Positions 32,531 through 43,768 of a stretch of DNA of 64,000 bases are shown in pieces. Below the pieces are notes generated by a model that was given only the letters and a program-made list of their open reading frames with translations, did not search any database and was not told the origin of the DNA. Made by a program: the position numbers and the translations under genes. Origin of the DNA: Raphanus sativus (lineage: Eukaryota > Streptophyta > Magnoliopsida > Brassicales > Brassicaceae); the NCBI RefSeq assembly GCF_000801105.2, contig NC_079517.1, forward strand, positions 23,442,973-23,506,972. Direction: 5' to 3'. How positions within the stretch are numbered: the stretch's first letter is position 1; each line of letters starts with the position of its first letter.

Positions 32531-34533
32531 GGCCGCTTCTTCACAAGGCTTGAATCTGCTTCAAAAGCTGGGTGCTCGCAGATAGATGGACTGGGAAATC
32601 GCCTGTTTGAAAAATTCATAACTCCTTCCTCCGTGAAGCTTTTCAAGTCATTCCAAGCCTCAGTGAATCTTTGGGGAGTTGGCGTTCCAGGAAAATTGGA
32701 GTCAAGACGAAAGACTTTCCGGACGCTGAGATATTCGCTTTGGACTGAACCTATGTCGCTGGCATCTCCAAGGTGGCCAGTTTGAGTGGATGTATCAATG
32801 CATCTCCAAATTTCAGGCTGACGAGCATGGTCAATGCTTTCTCTTCTCTGAGGCTGAATCTGTTTATCCTGGACACTCAAAACAAACATTAAAATACCAG
32901 GATAATATGTGCAAGACATGTACTTGTGCAAATCAGAAATCAAGCTATCTTGTCCAAGAACAAGTAGCACACATTCCAGCCTGTCAAGATGCACATCAAA
33001 GTAAACATTACAGACCAGAATGGTGTCAAGGCTCATGATTTCATAGTTCCTAAAGAACAATTTCACATCATGTACAAGTTTCTCAGATGTAGAACACAAA
33101 AGATCAAGCTCAAACTGAGAATTACTTTTCCAAGGCTCAATATGTTTTTCAAAGAAGGTGTTGCAAATCAGAATGCTTTCAAGGCATGAAACACCATAGA
33201 ACATATTCAAGACGAGCCTAGGTTGATCATATTCAGAACACAAAAGCTTTAGATCAAGATAATATTCAAAATAAGAAGGGGCAGGTTTCAAATCAGAATC
33301 ACAACAAATCTCGGTTTCAGTTCTAAGTGATTTTTGTTCTAGCAAAGTCTTAACCATAAATTCGTCTAAGACACAAGGGAATGCAAACAAATCACCAGTG
33401 ATCAGTACATGACTAGAGAAACTCAGATCAAAACCATTATCCTTGAAACAAACAAAGGAATCACAAGGTTTTCGGAAACAAAAATCTGGTTGTTGCAAAA
33501 CAAGCTCAAATGATTTTTCAAGATGATCAAAACCTTTGTGATGTTTCAGAAACTGATCAAAACTCAAAACAAGACCAGAAGAGATGTCATTGTCATTTAG
33601 AAAACGTTTTTGATCAAAGAGTTTATCAGGTTCAAGTTTCTCAAAAGAATGAATCAAGTTATCAAAAATGGAATTTGAAACACAAAATTCTTTCACATTG
33701 TCTAGACCAAAACTTTTGACATTATGAGAACTGATTCCAACAAACAATTCAGGCAGAGAATAAATAAAATCAAGTTTCTCACAGTGCTCTTGAATGTCAG
33801 TGGATAAAAGGGGAGGAGTTGTGCCGGGATCAAAGCAAAGATGACTGTCCATGTTGATGCTTGGTGCTTCCTCATCAAAAACTGGACCAGGTTCGTCCTC
33901 CTCATGAAAGATAGGACCTAGATCATCATCCAAAGGTGTCCTAGTGCCAGGAAGTCGTCCATGATGTGGATGGTTGAATGGCTCTACCTCAAAATCCTGT
34001 GAACTAAGAACAAGACTGCTCGGAAGTTCCGACTCAAAACAGGTTAGTACATCGTCAATCATAAAATCAGATTTTGGAGAAGGAAGATCACATTCATCCT
34101 CACAGGTGATCAAACTTCCAATTAGCTCTTCATCAGATTCATCATAAATGGATAAAGAATCTGAAAAATCTTTAAGCTTTTCAAAATGATTTTCAGATTC
34201 ACCTTGAGTTTTCTTACTGATGAACAAGGATGGCTCAGCTACAGGTGCACGTGTGGCTGTGCTCTTCTTGTGGCTCTTGCTGACGTCCTTGAGAGCTTTC
34301 ATCATTCCCTTCTCAAAGTTATCACAAAACTCTTGGACATCAAACTGGAGCAATCGCCTCTTTGGATCAGCCACATCTCTAGATGGTCTAGAATGCTCTC
34401 TACATCTTTGGTTTGGCTTTTCCTGCACACTAACAAACTCATCAAAATTATTCAAAGGTTATTTAAATGGAGTTTGAGAGGCAGAATGTCGTGGGGGTTT
34501 CTCCTTGCTACTTCTCCAGTGAAGACCAAACAT
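32308..34533 (-). pseudogene. N-terminal part of the outer GAG-type ORF, fused in frame to LTR sequence
   Basis: The likely original start is the ATG at 34533 (MFGLHWRSSKEKPPRH), but codon 25 is TAA; the long frame then stays open from about 34458 to 32308. It is acidic and hydrophilic with repeated Phe-Asp/Ser-Phe segments (LSSQDFEVEPF, DDLGPIFHEEDEPGPVFDEE) and no recognised enzyme domain. Around 32760-32600 it reads TGHLGDASDIGSVQSEYL and FTEAWNDLKSFTEEGVMNF, clearly related to the LTR-encoded frame of the tandem element at 38121-49470. At 32536 the insertion begins, and the frame continues through the 5' LTR of the autonomous element, ending in the same [10 protein letters not shown] tail as its gag-pol. 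Confidence 0.7.
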
Positions 34534-34996
34534 TTTAACCTGAAAATCTCAACACAAAAGTTAGTAGATAAAATTCCTCACTCTCTCAAGTGTTTAATCT
34601 CACCCACTCAAGTGTTTTCTCTCGGATTTTATGGTGATCACACAAGTTTCTTCTCAATGTTCTAAGAGAACAGATCAAGGGATCCCAATGGGCAAATCCA
34701 AGCAAGATCAAAGTGTTTAAGATAGAAAGATAAGAGATTTAAAGGGGAACCCGCCTTAACCACCTCAAAGGCCGGATTTCTCTTCGGCCAGCAGGCTTTC
34801 TCTTCCACCACCACACCACAAACAAACAAACTTTGAAACTTTTTTTTTATATAATCTTTTTTTTTTATTGCATAAACTTAGATCTTTTTTTTATGGGGGT
34901 AATGAGAGGCCCGGGTTCAAGATAGATAGATGAAAAAGTGTTTAGAAGAAATGAAGAGATGAAAAAAATGGATAGAAATAGAGTTACCGGAAGAGT
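34534..34996 (-). other. 5' leader of the outer GAG-type element
   Basis: This is non-coding sequence between the PBS and the ATG at 34533, with T-runs near 34840-34890. I see no other feature in it. Confidence 0.5.
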
Positions 34997-35009
34997 GGCT
35001 CTGTTACCA
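34997..35009 (-). other. Primer-binding site, tRNA-Met type with one mismatch (outer element)
   Basis: The minus strand reads TGGTAACAGAGCC, one base different from TGGTATCAGAGCC, and lies two bases inside the LTR end at 35012. Confidence 0.8.
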
Positions 35010-35011
35010 CT

Positions 35012-35985
35012 TGATAGAACCAAAATCATGATCAGTCTTTCGGTAAGGTTGATATAGACTCTGCTCCGGAAGGATAGAGAACTGGTGGGATGAATGGTGA
35101 CACAATGGGATGCGGAAAGGCCCAATGATACTACCAGACTTCAGTTGTTGCCGGATGTGACGCATCGGTCCAACAAAAGAAGGATCGAGACTTGGAGATA
35201 ACCTCACCAAGAAACTAGAAATGTTCTTGACAAAGAACAGAGAGTAAAAACTCATAAAAGAAAGAAAATTCGTTGATGGCATTGCAATGAAATGGGACTA
35301 CAATATATAGAGTTTTGAGTCAAAGAGAAATAAAGAAAAGTGCAGAAAACAATGCATAGAAAACATAAATCTGACTAGATCTAGTCAAAGTGTGGAAAGC
35401 AAGGAAGACTAGTCAAAGTGCGGATTCTGATGTTGACTAGTCCAGATTCAGAAAGATGTCCAGGTTCATGCTGGTCGTGCACACCATGCTGGGAAGGATA
35501 CAGACACACGCGGGACGATCGACACATGTATGAATTCGCGAGAACTAAACATCACCTGATTTGTACATGGCATAACTCCCTCATCTGAACTCCGTTTGAT
35601 CTGATTCTTTTTCGAGGAGTTCCATAATTGAGTTGAGCACATTCTCCAAGTGGTTTCAAGCGAAGAAACATCATGGTTTAGAAGATATGCTTCGAACAAT
35701 GAATGTATATCTGTGTTGCTTCTCAGGTGGTTTGATGGTCGAACCAGCTCGGAAGGTCGAACCAACTTGCTCAGCTCGTCCGAGTGGGTGTTAATCCAGC
35801 TCAGCTCGTCCATGATAGTGTCATTCCAGCTCACTTGAGTATTCAGCTCATCCAAGATTGCATAGATGATAACGAAATTGGCATAATCTGATGAGAAAAC
35901 CTCTGCTAGGTCTAACTGGTCAACAAGGTCACCACCTTGAGCCGTGTCCATGAACCAAGCAGGACGGTGCTGGATTTTGGGTGCA
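35012..35985 (-). repeat. 5' LTR of the outer GAG-type element
   Basis: It pairs with 24008-24960. The region near 35847-35886 (CTCATCCAAGATTGCATAG..) has no counterpart in the 3' LTR, and scattered substitutions are present, so this pair is clearly older or more recombined than that of the inner autonomous element. Confidence 0.85.
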
Positions 35986-36139
35986 TTAGAAACTTCCATT
36001 TTTCCGATTATGGAAGAGTTCTATTATTTGAAGCCGACATCTACAACTATAAAAGGGGAGCCCAAACCCTAGAATGAGGGATCGACTATTCGAGACTTAG
36101 AGATTAGATTTTAGGCGACTAGAACTAGGGTTCATACAC
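35986..36139 (+). repeat. LTR/leader-like fragment (right part)
   Basis: This lies between the outer GAG-type element and Tat element 2. It contains CTATAAAAGG at 36047-36056 and a downstream AAACCCTAG..AACTAGGGTTC leader-like segment. It is possibly the continuation of 23839-24007. Confidence 0.4.
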
Positions 36140-36351
36140 TGTTGGGGTCAAAAACCGTCGTTACGAAGTTAGTATCGAAACATTCGATAAAATAAAACTT
36201 TATTTATTTTTATGAAAAGAAATCGTAAAAATCGTTACCTTGTGAAAAGTTCCGCAATTAAATAAAGTTCTCGTTAAAAGACGATCATCGGAGATAACAA
36301 AAAATCGTTAAAACACGAGGATGGGGGCTTGACAATCGCAGGATCATAAGA

Positions 36352-36377
36352 AGCTCGGTCGCTATAGCGACCGAGCT
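36352..36377. repeat. 26 bp perfect palindrome in the Tat LTR
   Basis: The half-site is AGCTCGGTCGCTA, read identically on both strands around the centre 36364/36365. A related half (CGAGCTCATACGCAAGCGATCGAGC) follows. Confidence 0.85.
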
Positions 36378-36883
36378 CATACGCAAGCGATCGAGCATTC
36401 GTACATCGATCATTTTCCAAAACATCAAAAGTCTTCTGAAACGACGATACGACGTAAAACTATGCATCCTCGACTATCCATATAGCCGTTCTCCGCAACC
36501 CACGACTAACCATTTCTTGATATCTCGATCAAATGGGATCGTCCGTTCGGTTTACGATAAAACCGCGGAAACTTAACTTTATCGGAGAAATCGTTAAAAA
36601 CGTCTCAAATCAAAAAAGACGGCCCAAAGGGTCCTAAACTTGATTCGAGGCCCACTTACGATTTCTTAAAAACCCATAAACCTTATGACGGTTTATGTTT
36701 GGAGAATAAGCATCAGTTTCCGCGGATAAATGGAAACTTTCCGCAGATAATCATGACGATGGGAAAAAATGGAATATTCCCATTTTTCGACTATGACGGC
36801 TTAAGGGCAAAAGGGGGAAGCGTAAACCGACCTTGGAGGGAGTATATAAGGAGCTCAAGGCGAGAGGCATAGAAAGAAGGATC

Positions 36884-36983
36884 NNNNNNNNNNNNNNNNN
36901 NNNNNNNNNNNNNNNNNNNNNNNNNNNNNNNNNNNNNNNNNNNNNNNNNNNNNNNNNNNNNNNNNNNNNNNNNNNNNNNNNNN
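36884..36983. other. Assembly gap (100 N)
   Basis: Exactly 100 N bases lie within the Tat LTR, just after its TATA-like sequence. The round number suggests a gap of unknown size. The 61-codon frame spanning it is meaningless. Confidence 0.98.
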
Positions 36984-37333
36984 TTTTCAGAGCAAACTTA
37001 GCACTTAGAGCATTTTAGGCAACTTTCCGTTTTTGTTATTCGAGCTGCGACTCAATTAGGTTTAGCCACCTTCGGGTATTAGAACTAGGGATCTTGCCGA
37101 CAGCTCTTGTAGCCGAAGCACGTTACCTTGTTGTTGTTATGCTCAAACGCGGATTCGGAATAAAATCCTTTATTGCTCTCTATTTACGATTTTTATTTTA
37201 TTTCTCGTTATTGTCGTGTTCTGATTGCTTGACGTGTGGTTTCTCAGAAATCCGGGACCTCAGGGAAATTAGGGTTTTCCTAGTTTCCTTATTTATACGA
37301 TAACTTGACGGTGCGAATTTCGGTTCCCACAGT

Positions 37334-37350
37334 TTGGCGCTAGAAGGATG
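37334..37350 (+). other. Probable primer-binding site of Tat element 2
   Basis: The sequence TTGGCGCTAGAAGGATG follows the LTR end by two bases; TTTGGCGCYAGAAGG is the usual sequence here in Tat elements. I cannot name the primer tRNA with confidence. Confidence 0.6.
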
Positions 37351-38120
37351 GGAGGTACGGATCAATCTTACCCGCAAAAACCGCTCAACAATCAGAAACG
37401 AGATTGAAATCTCATCTTTCCCAGACGAGATCTCATTCAGCGAGAGAGCAGCGGTCGAACGGACCAAACCTCGCGACGACCTCTTGGTAATTGAGCTGAT
37501 AATCCACGACATCGACGTCGCAAGAGTACTGATTGACACCGGAAGCTCGGTTAACATCATCTTCAAAGAGACTCTCGCAATGATGCAGGTCGATCCATCG
37601 AAAATCACTGAAGACTCCAGCCCGCTGGTAGGGCTTTCAGGAGAACCCACTATCGCTTCGGGGTCGATCAGTTTCGCAGTAAAAGCCGGAACGGCAGAAA
37701 TAATCAGGGAATTCCTAGTAGTGGATCTCCCGGAATCGTATAACGCGATCATGGGCACTCCCTGGATAAATTTCATTAGAGCAGTTCCGTCAAACGTATC
37801 ATCTGTGCCTTAAGTTTCTGACCCCCCCACGGGATTTAAACGATCTGGGGAAATCCCAGAATGTTGCGGATATGCCTCGCTGCGGAACTCAAGCGCAAGA
37901 GGTCCGATCTCGACACCGCTCCCAAGAAAACTAAGAAAACGATTTCAGACGATGACACGCATGATTTGGCTGAACTCTTCTGGCAATCTCGAAGGGCTGA
38001 TGCCATAGAAGAAAAATGCGAACCAACCTGTGAACCCGTAATTACGGTTTGTCTCGATGACGCATTCCCAGAGCGATGCGTCGAAATCAGAGCCAATCTC
38101 CGCGAACCCTTGAAGACAAA
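37344..38120 (+). pseudogene. Protease region of Tat element 2 (gag missing)
   Basis: The first frame (to 37813) carries the retropepsin signature VARVLIDTGSSVNIIF with an intact DTG and, further on, YNAIMGTPWINFIRAVPS. It stops at 37813 and reading resumes from 37861 in a frame with KRKRSDLDTAPKKTKK and ERCVEIRANLREPLKTK, the normal linker to RT. That linker is cut at 38120 by the tandem GAG-type array and continues at 49471 with KLVTCLKKNLHTFAW. The PBS lies directly against the protease side, so at least the whole gag has been deleted. Confidence 0.75.
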
Positions 38121-38121
38121 A

Positions 38122-39483
38122 TGTTGTGGGCACAGGGTCAGGCCTTCCGGAAATATGGAACTGAGGCTTAGTCCAATAGTTCGGATTGGTACCTGAAACA
38201 AAGAGTGAACCTTTTTATGAGTTTTATATATTTATGATGCAAACAGAAGAAATTATGAATATGAATCAGAATGATAATAAGAATAAAAGCAAATAGAAAA
38301 GGGATAGATTGATGGAGATGGGATCTTTGTTGCTGGACTGAAGTCACTCTCAACAAGATCAAATGGATGGAAGATGGATAGAAGATGGATAGATATGGGA
38401 TTTGCTTGCTGGACTGAAGTCTCTCTCAAGGCAAATCAGTAGATGGAAATGATGGGGGATTGAGGACGCCACAAGACACTATGGAAAGGAGTCTTGATAA
38501 ATCAAGGTGCTCTGGAGCTGCTTCTCACAAACTCTAAAGACTTGAAACAATAGTTTATAAGAAAACTAGAAAACTGAATAATTCATATTACTTTCAAAGA
38601 TGGGCGATTATTACAAAGACAACTACTGAGCTTATATAGGCTCGACCTTGAGACTCTCTAACAGTCTAAAAATGACTAATGGAAAGAAATAAACTTGAAA
38701 TAAAAGTCTTGGAAGCAAAGGCTTTGATGGCTCCAAAGAAATAGCTTTTAGCTTGATTTATGCTCTCTTCAAAGGGGAAACTTGATCTGATCTTGTATCT
38801 TGATGTTTTCTTGAACCTGGATGGTTTAAAAGGATAGGAAAGCATCCTGGGAATCTTCTTCATGGCTGGATAGGAGCTGATCACGTTCCTGGTTTGAACA
38901 GAAAAGAGCTGTTGGACATTAATGTCGGTTTGCTCCAAATATGGTAAGTGTGATTGCAAAAGAATCCATCTGATCCTCTGGCTGCTGGTGCATGGTATGA
39001 AGTCTTGGATGTATTCTGGTTGGCTTAGAGTATCTCCTGGTTTCCTCAAATAGGTTTGGATCGGACCAAATTGAATTGTTTGACAGCTTTCCCAAACTGA
39101 TGTCGGGTTGACCGGTTTTGGGAATTTGAGTAAACCAAGTGGATCTTCTGGTTGGATTGGACTTTGGGCTTGGTTCTTCTTGCTCTGGACTCCTAAAAGG
39201 CTCTCTTTAATATAATAACTGGCTTCAGACGAGACCTCTTCAGGGTTAGACTTGTATGGACCGAAATGTAGCTGATCTGACCCATTGGATGTTGAGAAGA
39301 TGGGCTGACTTGTAAAATTCATAACTTCCTGATCCGAGAAGCTTTTCTTGAATTTCCAAGCCTCAGTAATTCTTTGATGAGTTAGGCTTCTTCGAAAATT
39401 GGTTTCATGATAAAAATCCTTCTGGTTGTTGAGATATTCGCCTTGGACTGAACCTCTGTCGCTGGCACCTCCAAAGTGGCCGG
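38122..39483 (-). repeat. LTR copy 1 of the tandem array, 5'-truncated
   Basis: On the minus strand it ends CCCACAACA at 38122. It lacks about 60-70 bp at its other end: GTGGCCGG is followed directly by TTGTGGGCAC of copy 2. It encodes a 275-codon minus-strand frame (39493-38666) homologous to those of the other copies. A TATA-like CTATATAAG lies at 38639-38631. Confidence 0.85.
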
Positions 39484-40870
39484 TTGTGGGCACAGGGTCA
39501 GGCCTTCCGGAAATATGGAACTGAGGCTTAGTCCAATAGTTTGGATTGGTACCTGAAACAAAGAGTGAACCTTTTTATGAGTTTTATATATTTATGTTGC
39601 AAACAGAAGCAATTATGAATATGAATCAGAATGATAATAAGAATAAAAGCAAATAGAAAATGGATAGATTGATTGAGATGGGATCTTTGTTGCAGGACTG
39701 AAGTAACTCTCAACAAGATCAATGGATGGAAGATGGATAGATATGGGATTTGCTTGCTGGACTGAAGTCTCTCTCAAGGCAAATCAGTAGATGAAAATGA
39801 TGGGGGATTGAGGACGCCACAAGACACTATGGAAAGGAGTCTTGATAAGTCAAGGTGCTCTGGAGCTGCTTCTCACAAACTCTAAAGACTTGAAACAATA
39901 GTTTTTAAGAAAACTAGAAAACTGAATAATTCATATTACTTTCAAAGATGGGTGATTATTACAAAGACAACTACTGAGCTTATATAGGCTCGACCTTGGG
40001 ACTCTCTAACAGTCTAAAAATGACTAAAGGAAAGAAATAAACTTGAAATAAAAGTCTTGGAAGCAAAGGCTTTGATGGCTCCAAAGAAATAGCCTTTAGC
40101 TTGATTTATGCTCTCTTCAAAGGGGAAACTTGATCTGATCTTGTATCTGGATGTTTTCTTGAACCTGGATGGTTTAAGAGGATAGGAAAGCATCCTGGGA
40201 ATCTTCTTCATGGCTGGATAGGAGCTGATCACGTTCCTGGTTTGAACAGAAAAGAGCTGTTGGACATTAATGTCGGTTTGCTCCAAATATGGTAAGTGTG
40301 ATTGCAAAAGAATCCATCTGATCCTCTGGCTGCTGGTGCATGGTATGAAGTCTTGGATGTCTTCTGGTTGGCTTAGAGTATCTCCTGGTTTCCACAAATA
40401 GATTTGGGTCGGACCAAATTGAATTGTTTGACAGCTTTCGGTTTGACCGGTTTTGGGAATTTGAGTAAACCAAGTGGATCTTCTGGTTGGATTGGACTTT
40501 GGGATTGGTTCTTCTTGCTCTGGACTCCTAAAAGGCTCTCTTTAATATAATAACTGGCTTTAGACGAGACCTCGTCAGGGTTAGACTTGTATGGACCGAA
40601 ATGTAGCTGATCTGACCCATTGGATGCTGAGAAGATGGGATGACTTGTAAAATTCATAACTTCCTGATCCGAGAAGCTTTTCTTGAATTTCCAAGCCTCA
40701 GTAATTCCTTGATGAGTTAGGCTTCTTCTAAAATTGGTTTCATGAAACAAATCGTTCTGGTTGTTGAGATATTCTCCTTGGACTAGACCTCTGTCGCTGG
40801 CACCTCCAAAGTGGCCGGTTTGGATAGTTGGTTGACCTCTGGTTCAGCTACTGGTTCGATGACCACATCA
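39484..40870 (-). repeat. LTR copy 2 of the tandem array
   Basis: It lacks two or three terminal bases at the junction with copy 1 and ends at TGATGTGGTC (40870) next to the purine tract of the first internal region. Relative to copy 3 it lacks a stretch after TTTGACAGCTTTC near 40438 (CCAAATTGATGTC is missing). Confidence 0.85.
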
Positions 40871-43037
40871 TCCCCTCCCCCTTGTGAAGGTTTTGACCTC
40901 AAAACTGGATAACCTGATACACCACAATAGAGCAAGTCAGGTTTCATTCTCTTTTGGGAGTTTATAACCTTAGCTTGATACAATGTTGGTTTGGTAATGG
41001 GCTGTGCATCTGGTGGCTCTTCTTTAAAAAGATGGGAGATGATCACGCCTCTGGCTTGGATAGTGTCATTTCTTCTCTTCTGGAGTTGATGGTACTTCAC
41101 ACTACTGGTAACCTCATTGTTGATCATCTTTGGGACTGATTCTCCAAGCAATAAAAGATTATCCGGTGGGATATCTTTAAAGCTTTCTTCTTTGCAACCT
41201 AGGCTGGTATGACCATCTTCTTGTCTTATTCCTGGATCAAAACTCTCTGGAAAAGACAAGTGAGTCATATCTAAATAAACAATTGTCATAGATGTTTTAA
41301 GATCAGAGAAACTTCCCTTGCTGAATTTAAATGGGACTAGTTCAGCATCACTTTTATGGACAGCATCTATTGACAATATGGTTAAGGCATCTTGTTGCAA
41401 GACTTCATCACGAATTGGAATGCCTTTTTCTTTGCTTATACCTGGGTCAAAACATCTTGGCAAAGACAAGTTTATTATACCAAAGTAAAGGAATTTATAA
41501 ACTGATGAAAACAAAGAACAAAGAACCTTACTTTCAGCTGTGGAAGGAAGAAATTTTATTTCTTTGTTTGGCTTGCTCTCACCTTGGTCTCCTGTACCTA
41601 TTTCACTTTCCCTTGGACAAGACAAGTGCATTAATCTTATCATGGAAATAATAATAGCTTTCTGATCCATAGTGAAATTTACCTCAGGTTTTGGCACTTG
41701 AACAATTCTTTGTTCAGATTTTGGTTTCCACTTGTGGTGTGGATTTTGATTGAGCTCATGGTCTCGCTCGGCCCTTGGCACTTCAGTATGCATAGAGCTC
41801 TCATCTGGTATCCCTGTACCAATAATATAAAAATTTAAACCAGCATCTAAAGGTGATGTTAAACACTTACCTTGGTTTGATACTTTGATTATTGGTTTTG
41901 CTTCTTTAAGCAACAAATCATTTCTTCCAGCCTCACTTATGGCTTCCTCCTCTTTATCAATGCCATGCTGGTAGACTAGGTCTTCTCTTTTAAGTTCTTG
42001 CTCCTTAATTCCTGATATAATACCTTTTGACAAAGACAAGTGCATTATACAAGAATTTGGAACCAACAAATCAGATTGAATAAAACTATCACTTATTTTA
42101 AACAATTCAGTTTTTGTTTCTAGTGATGTTTCTTTCAATACTTGTTTAATTGGACAAGCTTCAGCAAGGTGTCCTATTTTAAAACATGTCTGATCTTTCA
42201 GAATTTTAAAATCTGAAGACTTACCTTGGCTTGATGTGTCCTCCTCTTTGGGTTCTAAAATCTCCTTGTTCCTTGGACATAATTCTTTTTGAACTTTGAT
42301 TCAAACAAGGATGTGGATTTCGGATTTTTCTGGACCTCAGGACCTGTCTTAACTTTCTTTGACAAAGACAAGTGTCTCATACCAGTGGGAGATGATTCAT
42401 AAACCAATTTACCAAGTATAGGATTTACCATAGCCTTTACTTGACCACTTTCATGTTCTGGTTTTGGAGTTGGCTTGCACAGCATGTATGGACTGATGCT
42501 TTTAGTCTCCTTCATGGTCACTGGCACGCCATGGTGTTGGGACTTCTCTACAAACTCCTTGTACATTCTGATTTTGACGTCTTTCCAATCTAACAATTGT
42601 TCAGTGCTCTCCTTTAACCACCATGTGTAGGCATCTTTGGTAAAGGCTTGGACAGCTTGTAACAACATCTTTTCTTTGGGAACTTTGTTGGAAAGCAGCC
42701 ACTTATCCATGTTCTTTTCCCATCTTAAATACACCTCTGGGTTCCTGCTTAAACCTGAAAACACTAAGATGTCAGATGTATAAGCACAACTTTTGATTAC
42801 TTCCCTTTTCGGACCGATTGATGTGTATGGAGCTCTCCATGAGGGGTCTGGTGGTTTGGGCTCGACATAAACAGCCTCAGGTACTTCTCCAAATCTACTT
42901 TCTCCAGGTTTTGGTCGTCGGCCTTGTGCCTTGTCTCTTTTCTCCATCTGAGCAATCTGCTTTTTGAGTTTTTGTAAGGCTACAACTTGCTGGCTCAGTG
43001 TGGCCTCCATTGTTTGGCCTGGTTCTTTCACTCCCAT
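40783..43037 (-). pseudogene. GAG-type ORF, internal region 1 (frameshifted)
   Basis: This is the same protein as 45083-47338 but broken. The N-terminal frame (ATG at 43037 to 42255) loses phase at about 42298, where the other copy has one more T (GAACTTTTGATT against GAACTTTGATT), and ends NYVQGTRRF. The rest reads in a second frame (42138-40783). The two copies are otherwise near identical, with a handful of substitutions. Confidence 0.85.
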
Positions 43038-43768
43038 TTCTTCCTGCAACAATCTCAAAGATCAAGTGAAGAATAGAAAAATCTGATTGAACCAAAATAA
43101 ACCCAATGCAATAATGAAATTTAAACTAAACCGAGAAATATGCAATTATGAACCGATATGAAATAAACTATGCAATAAAAACTTTTTATTTTTCTTTTCT
43201 GATGCAAGCACGAAATGGAGAGACAAATATGATATGAAACAATAACTAGGATGATTTTTTTTTGAATTTTCAGATTTGATATGCAATGCAAACAGAAATG
43301 GAAACAACTTAGAATGCATAATTTTTTTGACTTTTTTTTTAAAATGGAAACAAATAAATGCAAACACTTTTTTTTTTATAAATGCAAATATCAAAATGAT
43401 GAATCAAATATGATATGCACGAAATTAAAATGATATGCTTTTTTTTTTAACTTTGCAATGCAAGAATCAAAATAATGCAAAATGCAGATTTTTTTTTTTT
43501 AAATGAATGCACAAAATATAAATATGGCAAATGGAGCTGGGCAACGAATGCAAACAAGCTAATGAGTAAAACTTGAATCCTAGATGATCTAAACGAAAAT
43601 AAAATTGTCTTCCTCTTTTTATACATTTTTTTTAATGCAACAAGAACACAAAAATGCAGAAACTGTTTTTATTGCTTTTTGATTTATAAAGACAAAACAA
43701 ATGCAAGCAAATATGAAATGCAAGGATAGATATCACCTTAGTCAGGAGCTCGGGCTCTGATACCAAAA
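43038..43768 (-). other. 5' leader of internal region 1
   Basis: About 730 bp is very AT-rich with many poly-T tracts and ATGCAA repeats between the PBS (minus-strand TGGTATCAGAGC, 43765-43754) and the ATG. No gene. The same leader recurs at 47339-48069 with small indels in the T-runs. Confidence 0.7.

Larger units (their letters stand above)
24008..35985 (-). mobile_element. Non-autonomous GAG-type LTR element (outer), interrupted by an autonomous Gypsy element
   Basis: On the minus strand: 5' LTR 35985-35012, tRNA-Met-type PBS 35009-34997, one long ORF split by the insertion (34533 to 32536, then 26103 to 24840), polypurine tract 24978-24961 and 3' LTR 24960-24008. No protease, RT or integrase is encoded. 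Without the 6.4 kb insert the element would be about 5.55 kb. The flanks CAAAC (24003-24007) and TTAGA (35986-35990) do not match, and the LTRs differ by an indel of about 35-40 bp near 35850, so the ends may have been altered by recombination. Confidence 0.8.
36140..37331 (+). repeat. 5' LTR of Tat element 2
   Basis: It starts TGTTGGGGTCAAAAACCGTCG-like at 36140 and ends GGTTCCCACA at 37331, two bases before the PBS. It has a TATA-like GTATATAAGG at 36842-36851, contains a 26 bp palindrome and is broken by the 100-base N gap. The flank TACAC at 36135-36139 is the expected duplication; its partner is out of view. Confidence 0.8.

Noticed and set aside
36833..37018. Open frame crossing the N gap
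   Set aside because: It exists only because unknown bases were translated as X.
43121..43394. Small Phe/Lys-rich frames in the AT-rich leaders (also 47422-48024)
   Set aside because: They are T-run dominated, differ by indels between the two near-identical leaders and have no start context; non-coding leader.
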